Origin: Lethocerus indicus
Lineage: Eukaryota > Arthropoda > Insecta > Hemiptera > Belostomatidae
Reading direction: 5' to 3'
DNA: 64,000 bases
Assembly: GCA_019843655.1 (NCBI GenBank)
Contig: JACDQD010000004.1
Location: 31,383,872 to 31,447,871 of the forward strand
The notes below the pieces were generated by a model. That model saw only the letters and a list, made by a program, of their open reading frames with translations. It was not told where the DNA came from and did no database searches. The position numbers and the translations under genes are program-made. Positions 12,134-23,712 of this stretch are shown here, one piece after another (position 1 is the stretch's first letter; every line of letters starts with the position of its first letter).

Positions 12134-15100
12134 ACTCATTTTACATAAGAAATAAATGTAACTTATGAATTCTAGAAGCACTGATCACATTGATCTTAAT
12201 ATTTATAAGACATTTCTCATTGTGAATTGTCAAAGAGAGACAATTTTTTACACTTTTGTGCGGGATGTCTAAATTTTCGCATGTTTTAACACAGATACAA
12301 ACATTTCAGAAAATATCTTGCAGTTAAAACAGTCGTAGAAGAAAATGTTTAAATTTTGCGTTTGTAAACACTGTAATCAATTCAGTTCGGAAAAAGCCGT
12401 CCGAGCGAGCGACTGAAATAACTTCGCTTGTCATTATCAGCATTCGAACGTAACGGGCACTTTTCGGGACAAAGGCCACACAATAACTGTTACTGACGGA
12501 CAGGTTCTGCAAATAACAAACGTGAAACGAGAAGAAAATAAATGAAATTAAAAAAAATCAACATTATTATTAATTAGATACTTGATCGGTTAGGGCTTCG
12601 GATTCATGATCAAACCTTATTCTGAGAATACGTAAGCGTAGTTTCAAGTAGCATTAATTGTATTAAACATTCGCACTGAGTTAGTTGCAGTAAATTCGTG
12701 GCTATTTACTTCGATATTTTTTATATATTTTACGCATCGTTTCTTTAAAACTAATTCTAAAATATAATAATTATATATTTAATGCGCATATGGAATAATA
12801 CGGGGAATATTATACGAATAGAGGAAATTATTTAGGAACTATAATTATATGTCAGGATAATTATATGTCAGGATTCCTAATTAACATTTTTTCTACCGTC
12901 GCCATGATTCAGTCGGGCTATTTTCAAAGGCGTGAATTCCACTAACCGAAACGGAAAGTAAACTCATATCTAAAACAAAACTGTTCGATCAATATTTCCT
13001 GGATTCAAGAGGAAAATGCATTAGGAAAGCTGGCTTATACCGGCTGCGCGATACAGAGCTTTTCCGGACTGGGCGAATATTACAAGAAGGGAGCTTCTTA
13101 AGAAAAGTCCGTGGGGAGTTTAGCAGCTGTTTGGCGAAGGCGACAGATGTTGGGCCGCCCTCCCTGCAATACTGACCGCCCACACTTTTCAAAACCGTCC
13201 TGTTGTCTCATACTCCAAACGGCTGTAGAGATAAGTTTATTCTCCAACAAACCTCTCTAAAAAAAACAGACAATAGGAGTACATCGTACCTCAATTACTG
13301 CACTTACCACAAGAAGTGAAAAAAAATTACACGTGTTGTGTATGTCAACACAAAATAATATCATGGTGGTCCCTCCCACTAGATTAGTAACTTTCTTCCC
13401 CCCCATAACTTTGGCAGCAGTAGTAACTTAACATTAGTTACGTTTGAAGCATCTTGACAGCACTACGCTTAGTTTCAGGCGACAATGTTTTTTGTTGTTC
13501 GTATTGTCCTCTGGAAGGGAGGATTCGTTAAAGTCGCAGTTTAGCGAACGCAATTTGAAGGCTTCGTTAAGGGCGACATTAAACGGCAGTTTTGTAAACG
13601 ACTAGAACGTTTTATCTCTAGACGTGTTATTTTTAAAACATATTCCGGACATAAGAGAAACATTGGCAACATTTTAATGCAGACGGTCTACAACTCCTGT
13701 TTTCCTTTGTGCTTAGCAGCCCGTTTCTGTACCCTTGATACACCGCTTTGAATAACCTTGGCTCGTATAAAGGCCGGTTGAATAAGCGAGCTAAGGTAAT
13801 GATGCTTGCTACTTTCCTAACATGCAACCAGTGTATCATTTGTGACACGGATTATTTTAAATAAAATTGAAAAAAAATTAATTTAATAGAACTCGCGATT
13901 AGAAATTAAAAATTGAAGAAAATCACGATATTCTAAACACTCCAGGATCTCCAACCAAATCTACATCCCGGATGTATTTCCCATCGTTGTGACTGCCGAA
14001 TGATTTACACTTGAAAATAAAAAATAGTGCCTCAGTACAATTTTACCTTCTTCGAGTAGGTCATTTTCTACTTTTTTCCTCTTATCAGTTTGCCATGAAA
14101 CGCGCATATTCCTGTGACTAATAAGCTGACTAAAACTATGAGTGGACTCGCTCTGTCTGGCTGGTAACATTAGCTACTAGTTAGTGAATGCTGACCGCGC
14201 GGATTCCCAGGAAATGTGACTCACGTGCCACAAATCGAATTGAAAGGGAGGCAATACTCTCGTCTTTGTTTGCGGATTTGTAGAATAACTTAAGAATTCG
14301 CGTCTAGAATCGGTTTCCTGCTAGAGTGATTTGGCTAGTCGGTAATTACAAGGCAACTTGATGTAAACGTAAACTTAAGGCAAACGCCATGATATTGCCA
14401 TGTAATATTACGTTCCGTGTAAGGCATTGCAAGGTACAATCCCACACTTAACCAAAAAGGGCGCCAGCTATCTTGCACGAAACCAAAGGCTATGGTATTA
14501 AAATTTACAGGTTACCGTTGAAAACAACACCGGTGTTTCATTGTACTCTGCTGTACTATATAAAGGAAGGCGTTCGGTCAACTATCTAAATTATTGGCCT
14601 CAATGCCCACTCGTTGGGGGGAAATTAAGTGTGACGGTAGTTCCCTGTTGTCGTAAAGCGTTTAAACACAGCATTCGGCTGGGTAAATAAGTTATCATAG
14701 AGCAATTATTAGTGATCCTTGAAAGGATACGATATGGGCTCGGCGCCCCAGAGCCTTGCCTCTTATTGGGCAACGCGTCGATCCACAAACCCACGCATCT
14801 TACAATGGAGCAATCGATAGACAAATATCACCGCCTACCTTTCAGAAAATTACAGGTGCACTGACGACCACATTTCGAAAGAGAACGAGAGGGCTAAATT
14901 CAGTTTACAATGAATAATTCATCAAGCTCACGTATTTACTTATCTGACATTAGTAGTTAAACTAGTTTGTTTCTTACTTCGGCTGTGTTGAAATCACCTA
15001 GAATAGAAACCTCCTTATGGAAGGGAAATTGCGAATGAGGGATACTACCTATCGAAACCCATATTTCTAATTGTTTAATTAAACTAAAAATTCGTTATTT

Positions 15101-15690
15101 ATGGTCTAACAATTGAGGAGTACCTCCTAAAGAAAGAAAGAAAGTATATAATAATTTGGCTACTGGTCACGAGCCCGTCTGGTCGTATAAACTACTCGAA
15201 ATTATCGAGCTGTGTTCGGATAATTATGTCGATGGATATCGGATCGTCGATAGCCCGTTTTAAAAAGGACAAATTAAAACGACATTCGATATCTCGTAAG
15301 TGGAACGTCGAGTGAGATAAATCGACGTCCGTTTATTTTTTTATCCGAAGTGGGTACATCGACCATAAACAGCGGCCGGAAAAATCCTAGTTCTTCTCGT
15401 ATTTTTAATAAGAAATTAATTTTGAAATAATTATATATATAGGTTTATTTAAAATATTTATTCGTAACTATATGTTATTTGGATTATCTCATAAGCTAGG
15501 GTTAAATAAATTACTATTAAAACGAATCTCGGCTTTGCGAGTTATAGCGATGGATCCAAAAAACGAGACTGCTATCTCTCATTTTCGTTCTGAAAATTAG
15601 CGGAGGACTTGACGTCAAGGGATATTTGTGCGCGTCCTTTAGGAAAGGGCGAGGCGAGGCCTCGGTGGCGACGTTTCGAAAACAGGTGTC

Positions 15691-15714
15691 GAGTGAGTGA
15701 GTGAGTGAGTGAGT
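15691..15714 (+). repeat. (GAGT)n short tandem repeat
   Basis: Six tandem GAGT units about 250 bp before the start of the satellite domain. Confidence 0.9.
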
Positions 15715-15949
15715 CGGTACGCCAAAACCAGACGACTGGGCCGGAAGTGGCGACCCAATTATAAACATGGGTCGCCAGTTCACAGATAGCTCTCTTTGAA
15801 ATTATTCCCAATTAACAACAACCAGCTCGGCCCCAAATCATCTTTATAACTTTCGCGCCTATAGATTTTGAGCCATACCTCATTCATTTCCGATTTTACG
15901 CCTGAAAATCGCATTATTTTGCTGATATTGCGTCCAAATACCGCCTGTT

Positions 15950-17475
15950 TGGGTTACTCAAAATTTGGGTTACCCAAAAATGAGGTTAATAGGCGTAAAA
16001 TGGGCCCGAAAATGCGGTTTTTAGGGCAAAAAATGGGGTTTTAATGCGCAAAATGGGGTCAAAAATGTGGTATTTAGGCGAAATATGGGGTTAAAAATGC
16101 GGTATTTAGGTTTTTCGAATTATTTCCCAAATTGATCCCATATTCCATCAGGAAGTGTACAAAAGTGATTTACACTTGCGGGTTGAAAATCGAATATTTA
16201 GGTTTTTCGAAAATTTTCCCAGATCGATCCCATATTCCACCCACAAGTGTACCAAAGTGAGTTAAACTTGCCCCTGAAACGGCGGGTTGAAAATCGAATA
16301 TTTAGGTTTTTCGAAAATTTTCCCAGATCGATCCCATATTTCACCCACAAGTATACCAAAGTGAGTTACACTTACCCCTGAAATGGCCCCTAAAGACCCA
16401 ATTTTTGGGACAAAAAACCGTAATTTTGTGCCGATTTTTCGTCTAAAAACCGCATTTTTGGGCATAAAAACCGCAATATTGGGCCAATTTTGAGCCTAAA
16501 ATACGAATTTTTGAGGCTATTTTGTGCCTATAAACCCAATTTTTGGGCCGATTTTTCGTCCAAAAACCGCATTTTTGGGCCAAAAAACCGCATTTTTGAC
16601 CCGATTTTGCGCCAAAAAACACCATATTTGGGTGATTTTGCGCCTAAAAACCCGATTTTTGGGCCTAAGAACCGTATTTTTGATCAAATTTTGCGCAATA
16701 TAACACTATATTTCGGGAGATTTTGCACCTAAAAACCCGATTTTTGGGCATAAAAACCCCATTTTTGGGCATAAAAACCCCATTTTTGGGCATAAGAACC
16801 TCAATGTTGGGCCAATTTTGGGCCTAAGAACCGTATTTTTGGTCAAATTTTGCGCAATATAACACTATATTTGGGGAGATTTTGCGCCTAAAAACCCGAT
16901 TTTTGGGCATAATAACCGCATTTTTGGGCATAAAAACAGCATTTTTCGGCCAAAAAACCGCATTTTTGTGCCTAAAAACCCCATTTTTGGGCCGATTTTG
17001 TCCCTAAAACCACATTTTTGTGCCCATCTTTCGTCCAAAAACCGCATTTTTGGCCCGATTATGCGCCAAAAAAAACCATATTTGGGTGATTTTGCGCCTA
17101 AAAACCCGATTTTTGGGCCTTAAAACCCCATTTTTGGGCATAATATCCGCATTTTTGGCCAAATTTTGCGCAAAAAAACACCATATTTGGGGTGATTTTT
17201 CGCCTACAAATCCCAATGTTGGGCATAAAAACCGGAATTTTGGGCCTAAAAACCGAATTTTTGGGGCTATTTTGTGCCTATAAACCCTATTTTTGGGCCG
17301 ATTTTGTCTCTAAACCCTCATTTTTGTGCTCATTTTTCGTCCAAAAGCCGCATTTTTGTGCCAAAAAACGGCATTTTTGGCCCAATTTGGCGCCAAAAAA
17401 ACACCATATTTGGGTGATTTTGCGCCTAAAAAGCCGATTTTGGGCATAAAAACCGCATTTTTGGGCCTAAAAACC
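15950..17475 (+). repeat. Left flank of satellite: degenerate 21-31 bp tandem units
   Basis: Built from variants of TTTTTGGGCCTAAAAACCG (about 21 bp with its CA join) alternating with longer units containing CCGATTTTGCGCCTAAAAA (about 31 bp). Copies are diverged and mixed with CCATATTTGGGTGATTTTG spacers. Because 21 is divisible by 3 and stop codons are rare in the unit, open frames of 60-95 codons run on both strands. They are artefacts, not genes. Confidence 0.92.
16105..16385 (+). repeat. Outlying diverged copies of the 104-bp monomer
   Basis: Two to three copies of the 104-bp unit sit about 1.1 kb before the main array. They read CCAAAGTG and ATATTCCACCC where the main array mostly reads CCAATGTG and ATATTTCACCC, and GGCGGGTT in place of GGCGCGTT. 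They look like older relatives of the homogenised array. Confidence 0.88.
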
Positions 17476-20400
17476 GTGTACCAAAGTGAGTTACACTTGC
17501 CCATGAAAAGGCGCATTAAAAATCGAATATTTAGGTTTTTCGAAAATTTTCCCAGATCGATCCCATATTTCACCCACAAGTGTACCAATGTGAGTTACAC
17601 TTGCCCCTGAAACGGCGCGTTGAAAATCGAATATTTAGGTTTTTCGAAAATTTTCCCAGATCGATCCCATATTTCACCCACAAGTGTACCAATGTGAGTT
17701 ACACTTGCCCCTGAAACGGCGCGTTGAAAATCGAATATTTAGGTTTTTCGAAAATTTTCCCAGATCGATCCCATATTTCACCCACAAGTGTACCAATGTG
17801 AGTTACACTTGCCCCTGAAACGGCGCGTTGAAAATCGAATATTTAGGTTTTTCGAAAATTTTCCCAGATCGATCCCATATTCCACCCACAAGTGTACCAA
17901 TGTGAGTTACACTTGCCCCTGAAACGGCGCGTTGAAAATCGAATATTTAGGTTTTTCGAAAATTTTCCCAGATCGATCCCATATTTCACCCACAAGTGTA
18001 CCAATGTGAGTTACACTTGCCCCTGAAACGGCGCGTTGAAAATCGAATATTTAGGTTTTTCGAAAATTTTCCCAGATCGATCCCATATTTCACCCACAAG
18101 TGTACCAATGTGAGTTACACTTGCCCCTGAAACGGCGCGTTGAAAATCGAATATTTAGGTTTTTCGAAAATTTTCCCAGATCGATCCCATATTTCACCCA
18201 CAAGTGTACCAATGTGAGTTACACTTGCCCCTGAAACGGCGCGTTGAAAATCGAATATTTAGGTTTTTCGAAAATTTTCCCAGATCGATCCCATATTTCA
18301 CCCACAAGTGTACCAATGTGAGTTAAACTTGCCCCTGAAACGGCGCGTTGAAAATCGAATATTTAGGTTTTTCGAAAATTTTCCCAGATCGATCCCATAT
18401 TTCACCCACAAGTGTACCAATGTGAGTTACACTTGCCCCTGAAACGGCGCGTTGAAAATCGAATATTTAGGTTTTTCGAAAATTTTCCCAGATCGATCCC
18501 ATATTTCACCCACAAGTGTACCAATGTGAGTTACACTTGCCCCTGAAACGGCGCGTTGAAAATCGAATATTTAGGTTTTTCGAAAATTTTCCCAGATCGA
18601 TCCCATATTTCACCCACAAGTGTACCAATGTGAGTTACACTTGCCCCTGAAACGGCGCGTTGAAAATCGAATATTTAGGTTTTTCGAAAATTTTCCCAGA
18701 TCGATCCCATATTTCACCCACAAGTGTACCAATGTGAGTTACACTTGCCCCTGAAACGGCGCGTTGAAAATCGAATATTTAGGTTTTTCGAAAATTTTCC
18801 CAGATCGATCCCATATTTCACCCACAAGTGTACCAATGTGAGTTACACTTGCCCCTGAAACGGCGCGTTGAAAATCGAATATTTAGGTTTTTCGAAAATT
18901 TTCCCAGATCGATCCCATATTTCACCCACAAGTGTACCAATGTGAGTTACACTTGCCCCTGAAACGGCGCGTTGAAAATCGAATATTTAGGTTTTTCGAA
19001 AATTTTCCCAGATCGATCCCATATTTCACCCACAAGTGTACCAATGTGAGTTACACTTGCCCCTGAAACGGCGCGTTGAAAATCGAATATTTAGGTTTTT
19101 CGAAAATTTTCCCAGATCGATCCCATATTTCACCCACAAGTGTACCAATGTGAGTTACACTTGCCCCTGAAACGGCGCGTTGAAAATCGAATATTTAGGT
19201 TTTTCGAAAATTTTCCCAGATCGATCCCATATTTCACCCACAAGTGTACCAATGTGAGTTACACTTGCCCCTGAAACGGCGCGTTGAAAATCGAATATTT
19301 AGGTTTTTCGAAAATTTTCCCAGATCGATCCCATATTTCACCCACAAGTGTACCAATGTGAGTTACACTTGCCCCTGAAACGGCGCGTTGAAAATCGAAA
19401 ATTTAGGTTTTTCGAAAATTTTCCCCCAGATCGGTCCCATATTCCACCCACAAGTGTACCAAAGTGAGTTACACTTGCCCCTGAAACGGCGCGTTGAAAA
19501 TCGAATATTTAGGTTTTTCGAAAATTTTCCCAGATCGATCCCATATTTCACCCACAAGTGTACCAATGTGAGTTACACTTGCCCCTGAAACGGCGCGTTG
19601 AAAATCGAATATTTAGGTTTTTCGAAAATTTTCCCAGATCGATCCCATATTTCACCCACAAGTGTACCAATGTGAGTTACACTTGCCCCTGAAACGGCGC
19701 GTTGAAAATCGAATATTTAGGTTTTTCGAAAATTTTCCCAGATCGATCCCATATTTCACCCACAAGTGTACCAATGTGAGTTACACTTGCCCCTGAAACG
19801 GCGCGTTGAAAATCGAATATTTAGGTTTTTCGAAAATTTTCCCAGATCGATCCCATATTTCACCCACAAGTGTACCAATGTGAGTTAAACTTCCCCCTGT
19901 AAACGGCGCGTTGAAAATCGAATATTTAGGTTTTTCGAAAATTTTCCCAGATCGATCCCATATTTCACCCACAAGTGTACCAATGTGAGTTACACTTGCC
20001 CCTGAAACGGCGCGTTGAAAATCGAATATTTAGGTTTTTCGAAAATTTTCCCAGATCGATCCCATATTTCACCCACAAGTGTACCAATGTGAGTTACACT
20101 TGCCCCTGAAACGGCGCGTTGAAAATCGAATATTTAGGTTTTTCGAAAATTTTCCCAGATCGATCCCATATTTCACCCACAAGTGTACCAATGTGAGTTA
20201 CACTTGCCCCTGAAACGGCGCGTTGAAAATCGAATATTTAGGTTTTTCGAAAATTTTCCCAGATCGATCCCATATTTCACCCACAAGTGTACCAATGTGA
20301 GTTACACTTGCCCCTGAAACGGCGCGTTGAAAATCGAATATTTAGGTTTTTCGAAAATTTTCCCAGATCGATCCCATATTTCACCCACAAGTGTACCAAT

Positions 20401-20575
20401 GTGAGTTACACTTGCCCCTGAAACGGCGCGTTGAAAATCGAATATTTAGGTTTTCGAAAATTTTCCCAGATCGATCCCATATTTCACCCACAAGTGTACC
20501 AATGTGAGTTACACTTGCCCCTGAAACGGCGCGTTGAAAATCGAATATTTAGGTTTTCGAAAATTTTATCGATCC
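17476..20575 (+). repeat. 104-bp satellite array, about 30 monomers
   Basis: Monomer starts (GTGTACC) from 17476 to 20494 are 3018 bp apart, i.e. 29 periods of 104 bp with only a couple of net indels. Most copies are identical or differ by one base. Landmarks per monomer, in order: GTGTACCAATGTGAGTTACA, CTTGCCCCTGAAACGGCG, AAAATCGAATATTTAGG, TTTTTCGAAAATTTTCCC, AGATCGATCCCATATTTC. The last units shorten (GGTTTTCG for GGTTTTTCG) and decay from about 20560. The period is not a multiple of 3 and no protein is encoded. Confidence 0.98.
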
Positions 20576-20639
20576 CATATTTTGCTTTTCCCAAATTTTC
20601 CCAGATCGATCCCATATTTTGTACCAAAGTTACCTTGGG

Positions 20640-23260
20640 GGGCCATTTTGCCTAAAGACCTAATTTTTGTGCCCATTGTTCGTCCAAAAACCGCATTTTT
20701 GGCCCGATTATGCGCCAAAAACACCATATTTGGGTGATTTTGCGCCTAAAAACCCGATTTTTGGGCCTTAAAACCCCATTTTTGGGCATAATAACCGCAT
20801 TTTTGGCCAAATTTTGCGCAAAAAAACACCATATTTGGGGTGATTTTTCGCCTACAAATCCCAATGTTGGGCATAAAAACCGGAATTTTGGGCCTAAAAA
20901 CCGAATTTTGGGGCTATTTTGTGCCTATAAACCCTATTTTTGGGCCGATTTTGTCTCTAAACCCTCATTTTTGGTCCAAAAGCCGCATTTTTGTGCCAAA
21001 AAACCGCATTTTTGGCCCGATTTTGCGCCAAAAACCACCATATTTGTGTGATTTTGCGCCTAAAAACCCGATTTTTGGGCATAATAACCGCATTTTTGGG
21101 CCTAAAAACCGCATTTTTGTGCTGATTTTGCGGCTAAAAACCCAATTTTTGGGCCTACAAACCTCGTTTTTGGTCCGATTTTGTGTCTAAAAACCCCATT
21201 TTTGGGACTAAAAACCGCGTTTTTGTGCCTAAAAACCCCATTTTTGTGCTAGTTTTGCGCCTAAAAACCCGATTTTTGGGCCTGATATTCCCATTTTTGG
21301 GCCTAAGAATCGTATCTTTGGTCAAATTTTGCGCAATATAACACTATATTTGGGGAGATTTTGAGACTAAAAACCGCATTGTTCGGCCTAAAAACCGCAT
21401 TTTTGGGCCTAAAAACCGTATTTTTGTTCTGATTTTGCGCCTAAAAATCCCATTTTTGGGCATAAAAACCGCAATCTTGGGCCAATTTTGGGCCTAAAAA
21501 CCGAATTTTTGGGCTATTTTGTGCCTAAAAACGGCATTTTTGGCCCGATTATGCGCCAAAAACCGCAATCTTGGGCCAATTTTGGGCCTAAAAACCGAAT
21601 TTTTGGGCTATTTTGTGCCTAAAAACGGCATTTTTGGCCCGATTATGCGCCAAAAAACACCATATTTGGGTGATTTTGCGCCTAAAAACCCGATTTTTGG
21701 GCATAAAAACCGCATTGTTGGGCCTAAAAACCGTATTTTTGTTCTGATTTTGCGCCTAAAAATCCCATTTTTGGGCATAAAAACCGTAATCTTGGGCCAA
21801 TTTTGGGCCTAAAAACCGAATTTTCGGAGCTATTTTGTGCCTATAAACCCTATATTTTGGGCCGAGTTTGTCTTTAAAACCACATTTTTGTGCCAATTTT
21901 TAGTCCAAAAGCCGCATTTTCGTGGCAAAAAACCGCATTTTTGGCCCTATTGTGCGCCAAAAAACACCATATTTGGGTGATTTTGCACCTAAAAACCCGA
22001 TTTTTGGGCATAAAAACAGCATATTTGGGCCTAAAAACCGCATTTTTGTGCCTAAAAACCGCATTTTCGGGCCTAAAAACCGGATTTTTGTGCTGATTTT
22101 GCGCCTAAAAATCCCATTTTTGGGCCTAAGAACCGTATTTTTGATCAAATTTTGCGCAATATAACACTATATTTGGGGAGATTTTGCGCCTAAAAACCCG
22201 ATTTTTGCCCTAAAAACCGCATTGTTGGGCCTAAAAACCGCATTGTTGGGCCTAAAAACTGTATTTTTGTTCTGATTTTGCGCCTAAAAATCCCATTTTT
22301 GGGCATAAAAACCGTAATCTTGGGCCAATTTTGGGCCTAAAAACTGAATTTTCGGAGCTATTTTGTGCCTATAAACCCTATTTTTGGGCCGATTTTCTCT
22401 TTAAAACCACATTTTTGTGCCCATTTTTCGTCCAAAAGCCGCATTTTTGTGCCAAAAAACCGCATTTCTGGCCCAATTTTGCGCCAAAAAACACCATATT
22501 TGGGTGATTTTGCGCCTAAAAACCCGATTTTTGTCACATAAAAACCGCTTCTTGGGCCTAAAAACCGCATTTTTGTGCCTAAAAACCGTATTTTTGTTCT
22601 GATTTTGCGCCTGAAAACCCCTTTTTTGGGCATAAAAACCGCACATTTGGACTTGAAATCGTATTTTTGTCCAATTTTGCGCCTAAAAACGGGATTTTTG
22701 GGCCGATTTTGTGCCTAAAAACCCCATTTTTGAGCCCATTTTGAGCCACATAACAGCATTTTTGGGCTTATTTTGCGCCTAAAAACCCCATTTTTGGGCC
22801 TAGAAACCTTCTTTTTGGTCCGATTTTGTGTCTAAAAACCCCAATTTTTGGACTAAAAACAGCGTTTTTGGTCCGATTTTGGGCCTAAAAACCCCATTTT
22901 TGGGCCTACAAATCGCGTTTTTGGTCCGATTTTGTGCCTAAAAACCCCATTTTTGGGACTAAAAACCGGGTTTTTGGTCAGATTTTGTGCCTAAAAACCC
23001 CATTTTTGGGCCAAAAAGCAGCATTTTTGAGCCGATTTTGTGCCTAATAACCGAATTTTTGGGCTCATTTTGCGACTCAATACCCCATGTTTGGGCCTAA
23101 AAACCGTATTGTGGACGAGAAATGGTGTTTTTGTGCCTATTTTGCGTCTAAAACCCCATTTTTGGGTGATTTTTCGCCTAAAAATCCCATTTTAGGGCCG
23201 ATTTTTCGCCTTAGTACCCTATTTTTGGACCTAAAAACCGCATTTTAAAGCCGATTTTAA
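20640..23260 (+). repeat. Right flank of satellite: degenerate 21-31 bp tandem units
   Basis: The same unit family as the left flank (GGGCCTAAAAACCGCATTTT and related), thinning out into unique sequence at about 23270. The stretch 20663-21010 closely repeats 17015-17375 of the left flank. The block GCGCAATATAACACTATATT recurs four times across both flanks (near 16693, 16853, 21331, 22154). Open frames are repeat artefacts. Confidence 0.92.
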
Positions 23261-23667
23261 GTAAGAACTTGGACCCAATTAATTGGTTCGTATTTATCGA
23301 GGTCAAATCTTTCGTGTTCATCATAGAGCTTTGTCTATGATATACCAGTCAAGTTGGGTGTTAATAGGATAGGGGGAGGCGGCAGATGAAATCGGGGAGG
23401 GCCCTGCGGTTCTTCAAATAGCTTTCTTATTTTCGTACGTGCCACCCCTCTTCATGTAAATACACCCCCAAACCATAAACAAACCGGAACCGTATTTCTT
23501 TCTCCAGCGCCCGAAATATTTCATACTCGGTTAGATGTTTCCGAGCAGGACGGCTTCGTACTCGGTGCCACGGTTTTATTTATTCGTCGGTTTCTGACAA
23601 AAATTTTCTCGGTTAGCATCATGAATGGTGAAAACGTTTGTAGAATGCACCTAGCGTAAGAAAATTC

Positions 23668-23669
<2 letters not shown>

Positions 23670-23705
<36 letters not shown>
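23670..23705. repeat. (AT)n microsatellite
   Basis: About 18 AT dinucleotides, 400 bp beyond the right edge of the satellite domain. Confidence 0.96.

Positions 23706-23712
<7 letters not shown>

Larger units (their letters stand above)
6635..15900. other. Intergenic region upstream of the shootin-like gene
   Basis: Presumed to contain the promoter and possibly a 5' UTR exon of the shootin-like gene. Open frames here are at most about 115 codons and show no recognisable domain or splice-supported continuation. Visible structure is limited to a T8/G7 homopolymer junction near 7733-7750, a purine-rich stretch near 11660-11685, a poly-AT tract (12087-12130), a tandem direct copy of ATAATTATATGTCAGG near 12841-12875 and a short GTGA repeat (15691-15714). 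No tRNA or rRNA was recognised. Confidence 0.6.

Noticed and set aside
17640..20450. TTAGG (the insect telomere word) once in every 104-bp monomer
   Set aside because: A single TTAGG inside a longer unrelated unit is expected by chance and is not a tandem telomere repeat.
17476..20575. Regularly spaced near-identical units reminiscent of a CRISPR array
   Set aside because: There are no unique spacers; the whole 104-bp unit repeats. The host is a eukaryote.
16262..22646. Many open frames of 60-116 codons on both strands with FGPKNRIF-like repeats
   Set aside because: They are translations of the 21-31 bp tandem units, whose length divides by 3 and which lack stop codons in several frames. 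The same peptides appear on both strands and all frames.
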